From assembly GCA_965153455.1 (NCBI GenBank), contig OZ234496.1, positions 7,883,207-7,947,206 of the forward strand: 64,000 nucleotides of DNA. Reading direction: 5' to 3'. The stretch's first letter is position 1. Each line of letters opens with the position of its first letter. This document shows positions 22,080 through 34,500 of this stretch, in pieces. The notes beneath the pieces were generated by a model. That model saw nothing but the letters and a program-made list of their open reading frames with translations, made no database searches and was not told where the DNA came from. Both the position numbers and the translations under genes were made by a program. Source of the stretch: Sphagnum compactum (taxonomy: Eukaryota > Bryophyta > Sphagnopsida > Sphagnales).

Positions 22080-24824
22080 CTAAGACCATCGCACGATTGC
22101 AGAGCCCCAAGTGAGGCCAGCACCAAAGCCAGCAGTGGCCACAATGTGACCTGGTTGCACAAGGCCACTTCGAACAGCTTCATCAAGTGCTAGAGGTATG
22201 GAAGCAGCACTGGTATTGCCATAATTGCAAAGATTAGAGATAACTTTGTCTGTTGGTATCTCCAGTCGCTGCGACACCGAGTCAAGAATTCTCTGATTAG
22301 CCTGCACCCAGACAAGTAAGAAATTTCACATTGTGCTACTTCATCTTACCAACTGGTTAAGCCATACAAACTCATGATCTCTGCTCACCCTACAATGGAT
22401 TCCTGCCTATGAAAATCTCAGGTGCAACAATCACGCAAAACACACAACGAGTCTCAAGTTTTTACCTGGTGCAGTAGCAACCAGTCCAAATTTGCTCCTG
22501 TGAGGCCAGCCTCCTGCAAGGCTGCTTCTATAACCTGAGGCACTGCTCGAACAGCAAACCTAAATACCTCCTTCCCATTCATCTGAAGGCAGTCATAGGA
22601 TGCCCTGGCTGGAAGTTTGATCACAGCTCCATTCGTTTTAGTTCCATTTGTTGTGGCTCCATTATGAGAGGTATCTGGAACATTATCTACTCGCACATGC
22701 AAATGCCTGCAACATCCATCCTCAAGTCATGCCAGAGCAACTCTCTCCATCTTTGATGTTTGCAAGCAACATTACACATTCATGTTGGATAGAGCACAAA
22801 CTATTCACTTGCATGAAAACCCATGCAAAAACTAGTGTACTGGCAACATGGACTAAGACTGAAGCTGACAGGCTTGCAATATGTGGTGAGAGAAGAGGAG
22901 AAAATGCAGCACCCACTTCTGTCCACCACCATCACTGCGTAAGTTGAATCCAAGCAAGCTGTCCTGGTCATCGCCCACTGCCTACACAGAAATAACAACA
23001 CAACTCACATCACTCACCTTACCAAACAAATATAAATGTTGATCCATAAAGGTGCTTGTGTGCTCCATCAAGATGACTGCACCTATCTTAAAGTAGCCAC
23101 CGTGATTACTCTCAGTCAGCCAAAACTGTACAAGAGGCATATAAAAAGAGGGGAAGCACACTACACACCTGCAAGACCAGAGCCCCAGCAGCATCACCAA
23201 AGAGGATACAAGTCCCTCTATCCATCCAATCCACATATCTTGAAAGTGCATCCGCACCAATCACAAGCACATTCTCATACCCACCACCTGCATTTGCACT
23301 CATTTGACTTGTCATAGTGGCCCATGCACAAGGAGAAACTGGTTCTTCTTGCCAACACATTTTGACAGGTCGCAGTTTGAAATATGCAGAAAAATGACCA
23401 AAAAGAATTAGGATTGGGGACCTTTGATAAACCGGGATGCGGTTACAAGTCCCAGCACAAAACCACTGCATGCAGCTGTCAAGTCAAATGCCAGGGCATT
23501 ACAGCATCCCAGCTCCTTCTGCACCTGCAACATCAACACAAAGTGACATACACAATACACATAACAATAACGGCAGGATAAATACATTTGAGGGTAATAA
23601 TATATGCAAAGTCCCATGCATGCATATGCATGCATGCGATGCTACCCCAAAGTATTTTCAGGAGATGGCACACATTCTTCTCACATCCCCCCTCCCCTGT
23701 CCATGTATTGTCACTGGCTTGGCTGCTGTCCTGCTTGATGCTATTTACCTGGGGTGCACTGCCAAAGAGATCATCCGGTGTAGATGTGCAGAGCAACAGC
23801 AGATCAATATCCTCAGGATTCACATTGGCCATCTCTAGTGCCTTCTTTGAGGCCTCCACTGAAAGGCTTGTGACTGTCTCGCCTTCTGCATTTCTGAGAA
23901 GAAACCCCCTTAGCACACACAACCTGCATTTGTAAAAGACAACTGACAACATGCCTGCAGCATCTTTTGCGCAGAATATGAAGGAACAAAGAAACCCTCT
24001 TAGCACAACCTGCATTGTAAAAGAAGACTGACAACATGCCTGAAGCATCTTGTGTGCAGACGATGAAACCCTAATCCTGGGACTCCTCTCACTCATTCTG
24101 AAGAAGGAGAAATAGAGAGACAGAGAGAGTAGTCGGCCTCAAATTAGAACCTTGCCTGCGAGCACATGACGATTGCGGATCCCAGTTCGAACTGCAATCC
24201 ATTCATCTGAAGTGTCCACAACCTTGGAAAGGTCATCATTGGATATGATAGTGGTAGGAACAGCTGATCCACAACCAACAAGCTTTGAGCCTCTGCCGAC
24301 ACGCCTACATTGCCCCACCCGCCACCCCACAACAATGCATTCATTGTTCACAAAAAAACATCAGCCACAAAAAGCCACCATTCCTCTCTTTCTCTCCCCC
24401 ATCTCTCCCCATATCTCCATCTCTTCCAAGAAAACACACGCACACGCACGCTCGCACACACACACACACACACAAACAGATAAACATACCAAAAGAGATT
24501 TCATAAAATCAAAAAACAACAAAAGAGTGAAATGAAATACCTGATAACAGGGCGAACAGATGCTGCCGGTACTTCTTGTTCGGTGACTGCGCTGCTACTT
24601 GCTGCGGAGCATCTGACGCTACTACTACTACTACTAATACTACTGCTACTACTCAGGATGTGCAAGCTTTTGGAAGAGGTTGCAACCCCTGCTGCAAGCT
24701 TACAGAAGAAGCGATTAGAGGAAGCAGCAGAAGCCGCAGAGAGTCTGGCAGCAGCAGTTGTAATCCTTCCTCCTTGCTGCATCATTCTTCCGGTAGAAGA
24801 GCAACAATAGTAGTAGTGCTCCAT
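22080..24824 (-). CDS. KASIII: Plastid 3-oxoacyl-ACP synthase III (KAS III)
   Basis: Eight exons on the minus strand: 24824-24541, 24304-24156, 23885-23749, 23524-23422, 23287-23169, 22981-22917, 22706-22466 and 22301-22080. They give 439 aa. Residues 1 to about 75 are a Ser/Ala-rich plastid transit peptide; the mature enzyme starts around [14 protein letters not shown]. The catalytic triad is complete: Cys209 (TAACSGF), His365 (LLLHQ|ANQR, split by the last intron) and Asn395 (YGNTSAAS), with the same 30-residue His-Asn spacing as bacterial FabH. The enzyme condenses acetyl-CoA with malonyl-ACP to start plastid fatty-acid synthesis. Intron 2 (24155-23886) uses a GC donor (GCAG|GCAAGG); that choice keeps frame and matches family length exactly. 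The gene is tandem with ELP2 and converges on the PPR gene. Confidence 0.95.
23615..23636. repeat. 22-bp perfect palindrome of CATGCATG (RY) words in KAS III intron 3
   Basis: Arms CATGCATGCAT and ATGCATGCATG abut without a spacer. The sequence contains two CATGCATG words, the RY element read by plant B3 factors. Intronic position makes a regulatory role speculative. Confidence 0.6.
23901..24070 (-). repeat. Two-copy 90-bp duplication inside KAS III intron 2
   Basis: GAAACCCCCTTAGCACACAC, AACCTGCAT, 'GACTGACAACATGCCTG' and 'AGCATCTT' occur in order from about 23901 and again from about 23991. The right copy lacks a few bases. Wholly intronic. Confidence 0.75.
24453..24476. repeat. CA microsatellite in KAS III intron 1
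   Basis: A run of CA dinucleotides after GCTCG, inside the first intron (24540-24305). Confidence 0.8.
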
Positions 24825-25966
24825 TTTGCACCCACTTCAGCACCCACCCCAGCACTGCTCCTAGTCCTCCTCCTCGTTCTTCTCGTTCTTCTCGTTCTTC
24901 TCCTCCTCCTCCTCCTCCTCCTCCTCCTCGTTGCGCACACACCCACGATGCACACAAGCCACAACAAACACAACGACCCGTCTCCTCTGTGTCTCTCCGT
25001 CAGCCCGCCTGGCCGCCGCTCACTCGTCTGCCCGGGCGAGCACAAAACGCACTTTACGTGACTCCGGGGGTGTGGGGTTTGCGGGCGCGGACGGCCTTTT
25101 TTTTTCTTTTTCTTTTATTTTTGGCGAAATTTCGTCAAATGGAGGATTTTTTTTTTCAAATTGGCGAAAGTTTAGGAGTTTCTTTGAGTTAACTTGTAAG
25201 AGGTGGGTTTTGCTGGAAACAGTGAAATCTATGATTTTAAAAAATATTTTGATTTTGCAAAAAACTGGTATTTATTTTTCTTAGGAAAAAACTTATTCCT
25301 TGAAAAAGCTTTTTTTTTTTTCCCCCAAAAAACATCTTCCAAAAAAAACTCAAAATAGTGAAAATTTTGCACCCAAAAAATCACAGAGTGAAATTGGATA
25401 TTTTTCCTTTTTGTGTGTCATTACCATTTGGAAAGTGAAAAAATGCCATGTTGGAGATGAGATGCAAAGCTATCAAGAGCTAATTCTTATTGGCTGTTCC
25501 TACCTTAGGGTTTAGGGTTCAATCAAATCGGTATTGCAACTCCACATTGATTTGCTCAACTCCCTTGGATTTTCACCTATTGCCACCTCATTGGTACACC
25601 CACTGAACCCAAATTGTCTGATTCGGTGCCAAATCACACCTATCATTCTTTCAAGTGTGGACATCAGGTTTTTGTGAATGGACGAAGGTTTTTCATTTTT
25701 GCCTGAGACCACTTAGTCCTTTCCGGACAGATGTAGTAGTAGTAGTAGTAGTAGCGGTCTTAGTCTCCAACCTGTGAGCAACTTTGGCAAGACCAGAAGT
25801 TGATCTGCACAAACAAAATGATTGAGTACGTGCTGCTGCCGTCAATGGCTCCTGAGCTTTTTACATTTGAAGATCACAGATATTCATTCATCTCCACACT
25901 CACTCAGGACTTTTTCATCTGGAGATCACAGAAACAAGGTTTATGGTATCCAACCTGAAATCATGT
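24825..25966. other. KAS III upstream region and ELP2 downstream region
   Basis: 24825-25060 is GC-richer with a CTC trinucleotide run (24898-24930) and probably contains the KAS III promoter and leader. 25060-25500 is T- and A-rich with several GGCGAAA words. A TTAGGGTTTAGGGTT telomere-like motif lies at 25506-25520. A TAG trinucleotide run is at 25735-25755. No coding similarity seen. Confidence 0.5.
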
Positions 25967-28900
25967 TCAATACGTGAATTTCACATCAAAAATCCTTGTC
26001 GAATGATCAGCTCCAGCTGAAGCTAACTGCAAAGTCATTGTTTGTGGTTCATCTCTCCTATCAACATGCATTGTTGTCTTTGTTTCATCTGGTGGGATGG
26101 GAACATCCCTCCAAGTGAGCCGATGAACTGTAGCAACGTGGCACAAATTGGCATCCACTCTTACAACGCATGACATGTCTAACTTCCTGGTCTCCGTGAT
26201 GTTTGATTTTCCAATAAAATCAGTATCCACACTATTGTGACTGCCACTCTCACCATGTGAAGAAGGTGTTGTTGTTATACTCCCCTTCCATAACTCCAGT
26301 AGACCATCTTCCCTACCTATCGCAAGTACACGAGAATCTTTCGAACCTCCAAAAGGTGCCCAAGACAGAGCTGTTATGCTGCTCTTGAAAACTTGGAGTG
26401 TGGCAGCAAGTTGCACTCGTGGACTACAACCCATGCTGCTGCTGCTGTCAACCTCCCAAACTTTCACAGTCTTGTCTCGTGATCCTGTAGCAAAAAATTG
26501 GTCACAGTGACTCCATGAACAAGCCCAGATGATACGCTTGTGTCCTTCAACTCTGGTCAGTAGTTTGTAAGGCGACTCATGGTGATCTCCTGTTCCAGTC
26601 AACCCCACAACAAACTCTGTCAACTCTCTTACAGTTGGAAAACTAGTCTAGATGCAAGGGACTCTTGATCCCCAAGCAAGAAAACCAGCCAACGTGCATG
26701 AATGAAGCCTTAGCAAATTTGATAGCTTCCACAGCTGCCCAAAACTCACTCTTCCTCCTGGAAGTCTTTTATACCCATCTGCAGTTCCAGTGAAAAAATG
26801 TCTCGAAATAAAACAACAATCTAAGCTACTAAGGAGAGAGTCCAAATATCTGCCAAAATTCTTGAAAAAGACTGCACCAAAAAAATTCTACTTGATATTT
26901 AAAGATTCAGCTGGCATATGAGAGATTTAGTTTCTGGGCAATGTCAGGAATGTACAAAAAACCAAGGTAACGAGGTATAACCTGTCTCCACCCGTTGATA
27001 TATTGAGAGATGTCGGTCTCGAGAAACTGACAATAAAAATCGATTGTTGTGAGAAAACTCCATCTGTGTGACAGTGAGCGTGTGTGATCTCAGCTGCCCT
27101 GCAACCCTCCAAGAATCGATATGCCACAGCCATATCTCTGCAACACTTGCTGACTGTGCCTGTAAGCCAGCTAAAAGATCCACAAGTGAGGCCACCAATG
27201 ATGGACATACAGGATTCCTTACCCCACTTGTCAACAGAATATCAATCCAATTGCAGAGAAAAACTCCACAAGATATGTAACATAAACAAAACTTTTACAG
27301 TTCCAGCAAAAAAGAAAAAACAAACATGACAAGAATGCACAATCATAACCTTGTCAGCATCGCCCACAAAGTATAAGACCATCACCTTTTACCAGCAACA
27401 CTTCATCAACTGAAAGCTTTAAATTATACAAGAATCTCTCTTCAACATGAGCAAGCACCCAGTCAAAATACCTTGCAAGCTGTTGCAAGGATTTTGCCCA
27501 CATGGTCACAACACATGGCAAAAAGCTCATTGCCATGACCATATAGCTTGTGCGATTCTGGCCAGAGCGTATGGTGAGCCAAATGTTCTTCCAAGGGAGG
27601 CTCTGTCAGGACCATGGGCACAGCATCTGGCAGCGCGTCCATTGTATCCAAATTTGCTACTTCACTTTCTCTCTTGCTTGCTCCAATGCCTGAGCTGGAT
27701 TGTAAGTCCGAAGTTAGTGAAACCAAGTTCATGTCAACAGACAGGGCTTTAAACTGAGTGATGCTGTCCATTATCATGCCACAATGAACGTGCTTCAGTA
27801 ACAAAGAGAGTATGTGAGTGGTGGACCTTGAGAGTAGATGGGTTTCTGAGATAAGCCAAGTGCGGACATATTTGCTCCCATAATCTGAATATCTTCTCTG
27901 ATGAATCCACTGTCATCTCTTACGCCTGTGCAGGCAGCAAGACTGTCTATAAAAGCTCGTGGTCCCTCAAACACTCTTGCAACTTTTTCATCTGCTCCAC
28001 TAACATAACAATGGTTCCCTGGGCTTTGTACAACCACCAAACAATTGAGGTCATGCCCATGAACTTGAGGTCGAGCAATTTCATGCCATGACTGCCCACT
28101 AATCTCATCAGCTCCTTCTTTCCTCTTCCAGCAAGCAAACAGGCGAGTTGTCTGGTGATCCCACAATAACAAACATTCAGATTTTCCTTTATGATATCAT
28201 GCAGCAATGTGATAACTGGACTCTGCAATTTCAAGTGACTGCACTCAGATGGCAAGTCAGAGTGGGGACTTCTGCTGCACCAAAACAGTTACTATTTGAG
28301 AGTAAACTGTACCTGATCATGGCTAGCTGATAGCAGGAATAGACCATTCTTTCCCCATGACACATCCACTACTGGCCCTGAATGTCCTGATGGAACAACC
28401 TGAGGCCTCCACTGTGATTCCTCATGTCCAATCTCGCACCACAGATGAAGTGACCCACCATATCCATGAGCTAGAATCGCATTGGCTTGTGGGCTCCATA
28501 CACCACCATAAAAGCCTAAAGCTGTATGTCCTAGCTCCCCAACTGTGACCACATTCATCCAAATCCCAGACTTGAGATCTGGCTTCCAAATCATCATGGT
28601 TCTGTCCATTGATGCTGATAGCACACACATCTGTTGCTGAATAGATGGTCCATCATCATGACCGACAACATCTGCTTGTGGCGGTTGCCAGCGTACTGAA
28701 TACACCCAGTCTTCATGACCCACAAGAAGTGATTCAAGAGATACCTGCCATACATTGCCTCCAGCTTTGAAAATTGGTCCCTCAATATACATCTTCAGGG
28801 TATGTCCTGATTGATTTTCTGCTTCTATTGAGAGAACTTTCCTGTGTGTAATTTTCCACAGGCGAATGATCCGGTCTTGGGCTGCACTTGCCAGAAACAA

Positions 28901-30934
28901 AGATGGCCCCGAATCAGCATCCTCCACAATCTTGGAAAAGTCAAGACCACGAATCCAATCCTGATGACCCTTCAAGTGACACACCGGTGCAAACTGTGAA
29001 ACCAATGAGGAGGTGTTAGAGATAATAGATGAATACTTGAGGACAACAATTATAGAAATAATAAGCTTACAAGGAGTTGCATGGATCAGCACTTACTTCA
29101 ACATACCTGTCCAGTCAAGCTTCCAGCATACAAATGGATTTGATTGTCCAGGCCACCCATGGCCAGCAAGAAATTGCTAGAGCTCTTAGGGAAGCAGGCC
29201 AGTGTGACTGCTGTCATAACTCTTGTGCCCACATTGATAACTTGTAGAAGAGTCACATTGCATTCACCTGGTAGTCATACAAAAGGGAATAGATCACAGT
29301 TCCGGCTATGAATGTTTCTTGCTATCTCACCAGCTACAGAAAATAAATCACACAAAATGATTGCACACACACAGGCTCCTTTCAAACATAAAATTATTTG
29401 TTGTGCATATTTCTATCCAGCTTCAGGACACCCATGAAGGCTAAGGAATTACTCAAGTTAAACAAAGCTCAAATTGAGCATCCTGGGCAGCTGAGGGCTA
29501 CTTGGAGCTTCAGTGGTTAAACAGTGAGGGAAGAAAAACATGTCAGGAAACAGTAGTGTGCTCATACCGCCAGCTTCTGTAGATAATGAAACCTGCCAGA
29601 GACGTACAGTGCCATCTGAGGATGTTGAAGCAAAAAGTGCTGAAGATGCTGACAGTGGGTACACCGCAATGCATGTTACAGCTTTCTCATGTGCTGCTGA
29701 CACTTGTAGAGCTGACCTCCACTGGTGAAACAAAACCCAAGCTCAAAAGTCATGGAGGAGGTATTTGCAGGAGTTTTTTCAAATTATGTGTGCATGCATC
29801 AGAGAGACACAGACAAACAGAGAAAGTAATACATATACCCTTTCATTAGCTATGAAAGTTGCATTACTACCTAGCCCTCAAAATTCCTGATCTAAAACCT
29901 CGACATCCTCATTGCTACATTTTACTCATTTGCTAAATCTGGATGCATGACTTTAGAACACAAGGGGGGGTACCACACCCACCAGCCTTGTACTTCAAAC
30001 TGTTGCCAAGAAAGTAGACAAGAAATGAACCTTTTTTTTCAAAGGGAAGTAAGCCCACAAGAAGATTGCACCATCTGCACTTCCAGACAGAAGAAACTGC
30101 TCCTCTGTGCCAACCCCATCTGCACCAATTGTACTATCAGAAATTTCCACAATTCAGCAGCTCCTCTTTGCAAAGAAATTGGAGCAACAAATATGAAATG
30201 AGCCACAGCAAAAAAGAGATTAACATTGACATACAGGAGTCGGAGTGGGTTCGCTGCTGACATTGTATCCACTCCACACAATTAACCAAATCCTTGTGTC
30301 CTGGCAATGTCGCCAACACTTTTGCTGTCTATAAAAACAGTCCACAACCCATTGATCAGCCGCTTTAAATATTCTGGAACTGCTACAAACATATCTCCAC
30401 AATCAGCTCATCAAACAAGTAATGGCCCCCCAGAAAAGGCTTATCAATGTCCTAAACACTTCAGCCAAACACTCCAATTGCCACCTTGGTGAGAGAATGT
30501 AACCCTAAACCTAATATTCCAAAATTGGTGCAAATTGGTGCTTTGGAAGAAAAGAGAAACTTCTACAAGGAAATTTACTGAGCAGTCATAATTCCCAAAA
30601 CCATCTCTTTCATTCCTCTCGCTCTCGCTCTCTCTCTCTCTCTCTCTCTCAAGACCCAATTCAGCGATCAAGCTCTTATACACATACCACCCTGAGAAGC
30701 GTACAAGAGAAAACGTGTAAGCGAGAATCTGACAATAAGGAAGAGAAAAAAAAATACCTGGGGAGAGAAAATGGCGACAACGTGGTGAGCAGCAAAAGCC
30801 ACCAGATTGCAAGGTCCCCAGGCAACTGCTCCCACCACTCTGTTGCAACCCACTCCTATGAAAGCTGCCTCCACCTCCACTTCTCCCGAGCTGCCAAACG
30901 TTCCATCCTTGCTCCCACCCATCATCGTCATCAT
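25967..30934 (-). CDS. ELP2: Elongator complex subunit 2 (WD40 protein ELP2)
   Basis: Ten exons on the minus strand: 30934-30758, 30328-30235, 30119-30031, 29721-29568, 29267-29107, 28993-28313, 28151-27827, 27746-27472, 27159-26982 and 26589-25967. They give 918 aa, against about 840 in Arabidopsis. The frame one codon upstream begins with GTG, so the first ATG (30934) was chosen. WD40 repeats run the whole length ([75 protein letters not shown]), fitting the two-propeller ELP2 fold. ELP2 is a scaffold of Elongator, which modifies wobble uridines of tRNA. Introns are 80-429 bp. The exon 8 acceptor (27747) is the least certain: its AAAG|CC site has a weak pyrimidine tract, but phase is right. 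Confidence 0.95.
30629..30652. repeat. CT microsatellite in ELP2 intron 1
   Basis: CTCGCTCTCGCTCT followed by a pure CT run, inside the first intron of ELP2. Confidence 0.8.
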
Positions 30935-32000
30935 CACTGTCGTTCTCTCAAACCCATAAACAAAAAATTCTCACCCCCTACTCTCACCGCTCAAGCACAT
31001 GCATGATCCGCCAAATCCATAAACCCTAAAAGTTCCTTCTTCTAATCAGCTAAATGCATAAACCCTAAAAGGTTCTTCTAATCAGCTAATCCGTAATAAA
31101 CCGGATGAGGGAGACGAGAAGGAGGGCTTAGGCAGGATGGATGTAAATGACCAGGAAAAACAGTTTTCTGTTGGGTTTCAGTTCCCTAGCTAACCATGGT
31201 GGTTAGCTAGGGAACTGAAACCATATAGTTTATACTAGTTTGATCCCCGTGCCTAATGCACAGGTGTGTGTATTTGACGGTACATATTACAAAATTACAA
31301 CTACAAACTACATTTCCAAAACCTCTCTATATACCACATTCCGCATGTATTCATTGGGACCCTGGCCGCTGAAAATCTTGATGTTTGCACTGCTTGTGAC
31401 CATCATCCATCCCACCTCTGTGGTGTGTGCTGCTGGCTGTTGGTTCACTTTAGCCAATAATAAGTGGCCTCAAATTTGTAAAGCACTTGGCAGAATTGTT
31501 TTGGTGTATCTGGAGGGCACATTATCAAGCAGAATCTGTTCTTTACAAAGGTTAGGGCATTTCAATTTTTAAAACTACCCATCTCTATTTTTTAATTATT
31601 TAAAAAATATTCTTGTGAAATCTGCTTGTGCTTTGCTTGACGGCGGATAATTTACCCTTGGTGTGAAGCTTTCTCAAAAACAAATAATGGCCCCTCAGCT
31701 CCACCTAAATAAGATTCTTTGTCAAATGATAGATAGGTTGCCAAACTTGATTGCAAGAAAACAAAAACAACAACAATTAAAGAGGGAACTCAAGAGGGAG
31801 GGAAAATGAAACTACTTGCCTGAATTGGAATTGCAATTTTCAGGTTTTCTAGGTGCACGTCAAGGTGTGTTTGGCCCTTTTGGTCTGATATTGATATCAG
31901 ACCCCCCTGGGGTCGGGCATGCCTTTCCTAGACAGCGACATATGGGGGGGAGGGGGGGGGGGGTTATTTATTTCTGCCAGGGTTTTCTTCCCTGTATGAT
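30935..32000. other. ELP2 upstream region and spacer
   Basis: Contains the ELP2 promoter and leader (no clear TATA box), a duplicated AAACCCTAAAAGGTTC phrase near 31021-31075, a large palindrome listed separately, and a G-rich run at 31944-31963. A 110-codon plus-strand frame at 31240-31572 resembles nothing known and is probably chance. Confidence 0.45.
31174..31222. repeat. Perfect 23-bp inverted repeat with 3-nt loop
   Basis: Arm 31174-31196 begins GGTTTCAGTTCCCTAGCTAA; arm 31200-31222 is its exact reverse complement and ends AGGGAACTGAAACC. The loop is TGG. It sits about 240 bp upstream of the ELP2 start codon. Transcribed, it would form a 23-bp perfect hairpin. Confidence 0.95.
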
Positions 32001-32084
32001 GCCATCCATGGATGGATGACGGGACGGATGGATGGATGGGTCACGTGATGAAAAAAGCTTCACGACGTCCACGCTCGCAGCGTG

Positions 32085-33430
32085 TCATTCTTCAATGTCT
32101 TTGCTCAAAGACTCCCAATGTGCATCCCATAGCTGTCTGGGATTCGTGACTTCACAAAACATCAACATGGAGGCAAACATGTCACGCAGCTGTCGTCCTG
32201 AAGCCCAAACACCGGCTTCTTCCAAGGCTTGATCCCATTCATTGTCGTCTGCAAGCAAGCCCATTGCAATGCATGCATCTTTGAATGTGTCGTGCTCTCT
32301 GCCATCCACTGTCCGCAAATGCTCGTAGGATGTGGCACCTTTGACGCAATTCAACAGCATTCGCAAATAGTAACGTTCACCTGATGTCGGGTGTGCATAA
32401 TACATGCAACCAATGGCAAAGCCTCTTTTGCGCATTGTCCATCGCTTCAACTTCTGATTCCACACCCATTGCTGGGGGAATTGATCGAATGTAAGGCTTC
32501 GTGTAACTTCCGATTATTGGTTTGTTTTAAACCATTCTATGAGCATCGTTCTGGAAATGGCTGACCGTGTTGCCACTTCCTGCACATCATTGTCATCGTC
32601 AAACAGCACCATTTGCTGATTGGGCAAATGGTATTGTAGATGCTCAACGGTAGGAAACCGCTCATGCATATCAAACTTGAAGATGCACCCGCTACTTCTG
32701 ATGCAGATACATAGCGACAGTTGAGATATTTTTTAATTTCATCAATTTCGACCACATTCCCTTCGGGTGCCATTGTCGTTCTGGCGTGAGATCTCGATAG
32801 TTGCACTATCATGTCTTTTATATACGTACTTGAATAGATATTTGACTGCACGAATATTGTTGCAGACCTCAACGTTGATGTGCGCATCGTATTTGGTCGA
32901 TAAATAGACATTGTGTGGTACCACCCAACGATTGTTCAATTCAATGCCATGAACCAAAACTGTGTGCCCTGTATCTCTGCACCGATAAATAGGATATCTG
33001 ATTACATCCGTCACCGTCTCGGATTGGAACTTGCGTGGATATTGTCTTTTGCATTTGCCTTCATCCATGCATGGGCATTTGGAAACGCAGCTCCACATGG
33101 ACCATGCATCATGCATCTGGCAACCGTCTCGTGGGCCAACTTGTTTGTTTCTAAATTCGAAAGTTCAGCACTGATCATGCGGTCTACATCCTCGACCGTG
33201 TGTGGCTTGCAGTCTTCGATAAAGAAGATGAGAATGTGTGCATGCAACAACCCATGCTTTTGAAATTCAACGACATAGATTCCTGCAATCGTGCGTCCCA
33301 GAATATGCTTCTTGTGAATGTCATTGATCAACTCTTTCAGCTTGATTTTGAACACTCGGGTTACCAAATCTGGTCGATCCTGAGGTTGTTGTCCAAGCAG
33401 CAATGCTCTCTTGATTTCAAGCCATTAGGG
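32085..33430 (-). pseudogene. Helitron replication-initiator (Rep) relic
   Basis: The minus strand encodes, in consecutive but frameshifted pieces, the N-terminal and Rep part of a plant Helitron RepHel protein. 33425-33011 has LLLGQQPQDRPDLVTRVFK and the HUH-type box GLLHAHILIF, followed by CKPHTVEDVDRMISAEL. 33116-32742 continues with CPCMDEGKCKRQYPRKF and NVEVCNNIRAVKYLFKYVYK. 32800-32537 shifts frame, and 32465-32085 carries YYLRMLLNCVKGATSYEHLR and ends LSKDIEE then stop. The PIF1-like helicase half is absent, so it cannot transpose itself. No helicase or 3' CTRR-hairpin end was found below 32 kb. Confidence 0.88.
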
Positions 33431-34050
33431 ATTGCATTTGACAAGTATATACCCTGATATAAAATTGGTATTACCTTAGTTCATACCAAACTCATGGGGT
33501 CCTTACTGATACTAGGTGCTAGAAGCACCCAAAACCAATAGAATAAGCATATTGAGTAAATCAGACTTTTCCTTTTTTTTTTCTACATTCATTTTCCCCT
33601 CAAGAAGATTTAAAACTCAATGCAAGTTGAAGTGAATTTTCAAATGTTTAAAAAATTAGTTATGAATTTATAAAGATTTGTGATAGGGGTAAATTGTACT
33701 GATTGTAGGGTGCATGTGGAATAGGGAATGTAGCACTTCAAATCTTATAAAAACAACCTTTAATATACTCAAACAGGGAATCCTACAACCAAGACCACAT
33801 GTGCACAGAATAGGTCATGAGATGGGCTGGATTTGAAAGTATTAGAAATAGGTTGGAATGTAATCTTAAACTGGTTTTAAAAGAACCTTAAATTGAGAGT
33901 TCTTGTGATCAATACATTTATAAGCATATTTGAATCATTTTGGGAGCCTGTAGTAGGGCATGGAACATTTAAAGTTTTAAGTGCTTCTACCTTGATACCG
34001 GACCAACATTAGAATGCATGATGGGCGTGCATCAAAACTGATGTATTATG
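33431..34050. other. Spacer between Helitron relic and ERD7-like fragment
   Basis: AT-rich, no coding similarity. May belong to the same mobile element, but no border is visible. Confidence 0.35.
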
Positions 34051-34065
34051 ACTCATCTCACAAAA

Positions 34066-34500
34066 GGAGCTCCAGGGGATCATCAGGAAGGTGAATCAGA
34101 TAGAAAGGAGGAGGAGGAGGATGGGCAGGATGAAGATGAAGCTCAGGAGGGTCTAGTAGAGGGTCAAGAAGAATGCTTGCTTACAATTCCGGGGGGCCAT
34201 TGCCCATATGGTTGACGATCAAGAGAGTCCTCTCTTGGCAACAGGAAATTTCTCCATCGTCCGCATCATGCAGAAAGGAAGCGGAATTGTGATTCTGGCG
34301 CATGTGGGCGACGGTTTGCACTAGCCTGTGACCAAAGACACTCCCACTGTGAAGCTGGATCCCACCCATTACTTCTTCTCTCTTCCCATTCCCGCATCTG
34401 TAAATGAAGCCGCCTACGACGACGACGACGATGGCCACAACAAAGAGGTACCCATTGACTCCCTCGCTCCCTCCAGGACTCTGACGATCCTCCCCTACAG
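34066..34500 (+). pseudogene. ERD7/senescence-domain protein gene fragment, disabled
   Basis: Plus-strand frames match the amino-terminal region of plant ERD7-like senescence/dehydration-associated proteins. An acidic stretch (ESDRKEEEEDGQDEDEAQEG) is followed by EECLLTIPG, then after a shift by ESPLLATGNFSIVRIMQKG and TKDTPTVKLDPTHYFFSLP. Two lesions disable it: a run of six G at 34191-34196 shifts the frame, and a TAG at 34322-34324 replaces the tryptophan expected before the PVTKD stretch. The downstream senescence domain is missing. It is a single uninterrupted block ending near 34.5 kb, 0.6 kb from the Helitron Rep relic and on the other strand. Capture by a Helitron is the simplest explanation but not proven. 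Confidence 0.78.

Noticed and set aside
24532-25284. Several plus-strand frames rich in Thr, Leu or Arg
   Set aside because: They are antisense to KAS III exon 1 and its CTC/CTA-rich leader; low-complexity shadows.
31174-31222. Hairpin taken as the 3' terminus of the Helitron relic
   Set aside because: No CTRR end follows it at the expected 10-12 nt on the minus strand, and it lies about 0.9 kb from the Rep part without connecting sequence.
31240-31572. 110-codon plus-strand frame with a hydrophobic middle
   Set aside because: No similarity to anything known, no splice or promoter context, and it overlaps repeat-like DNA.
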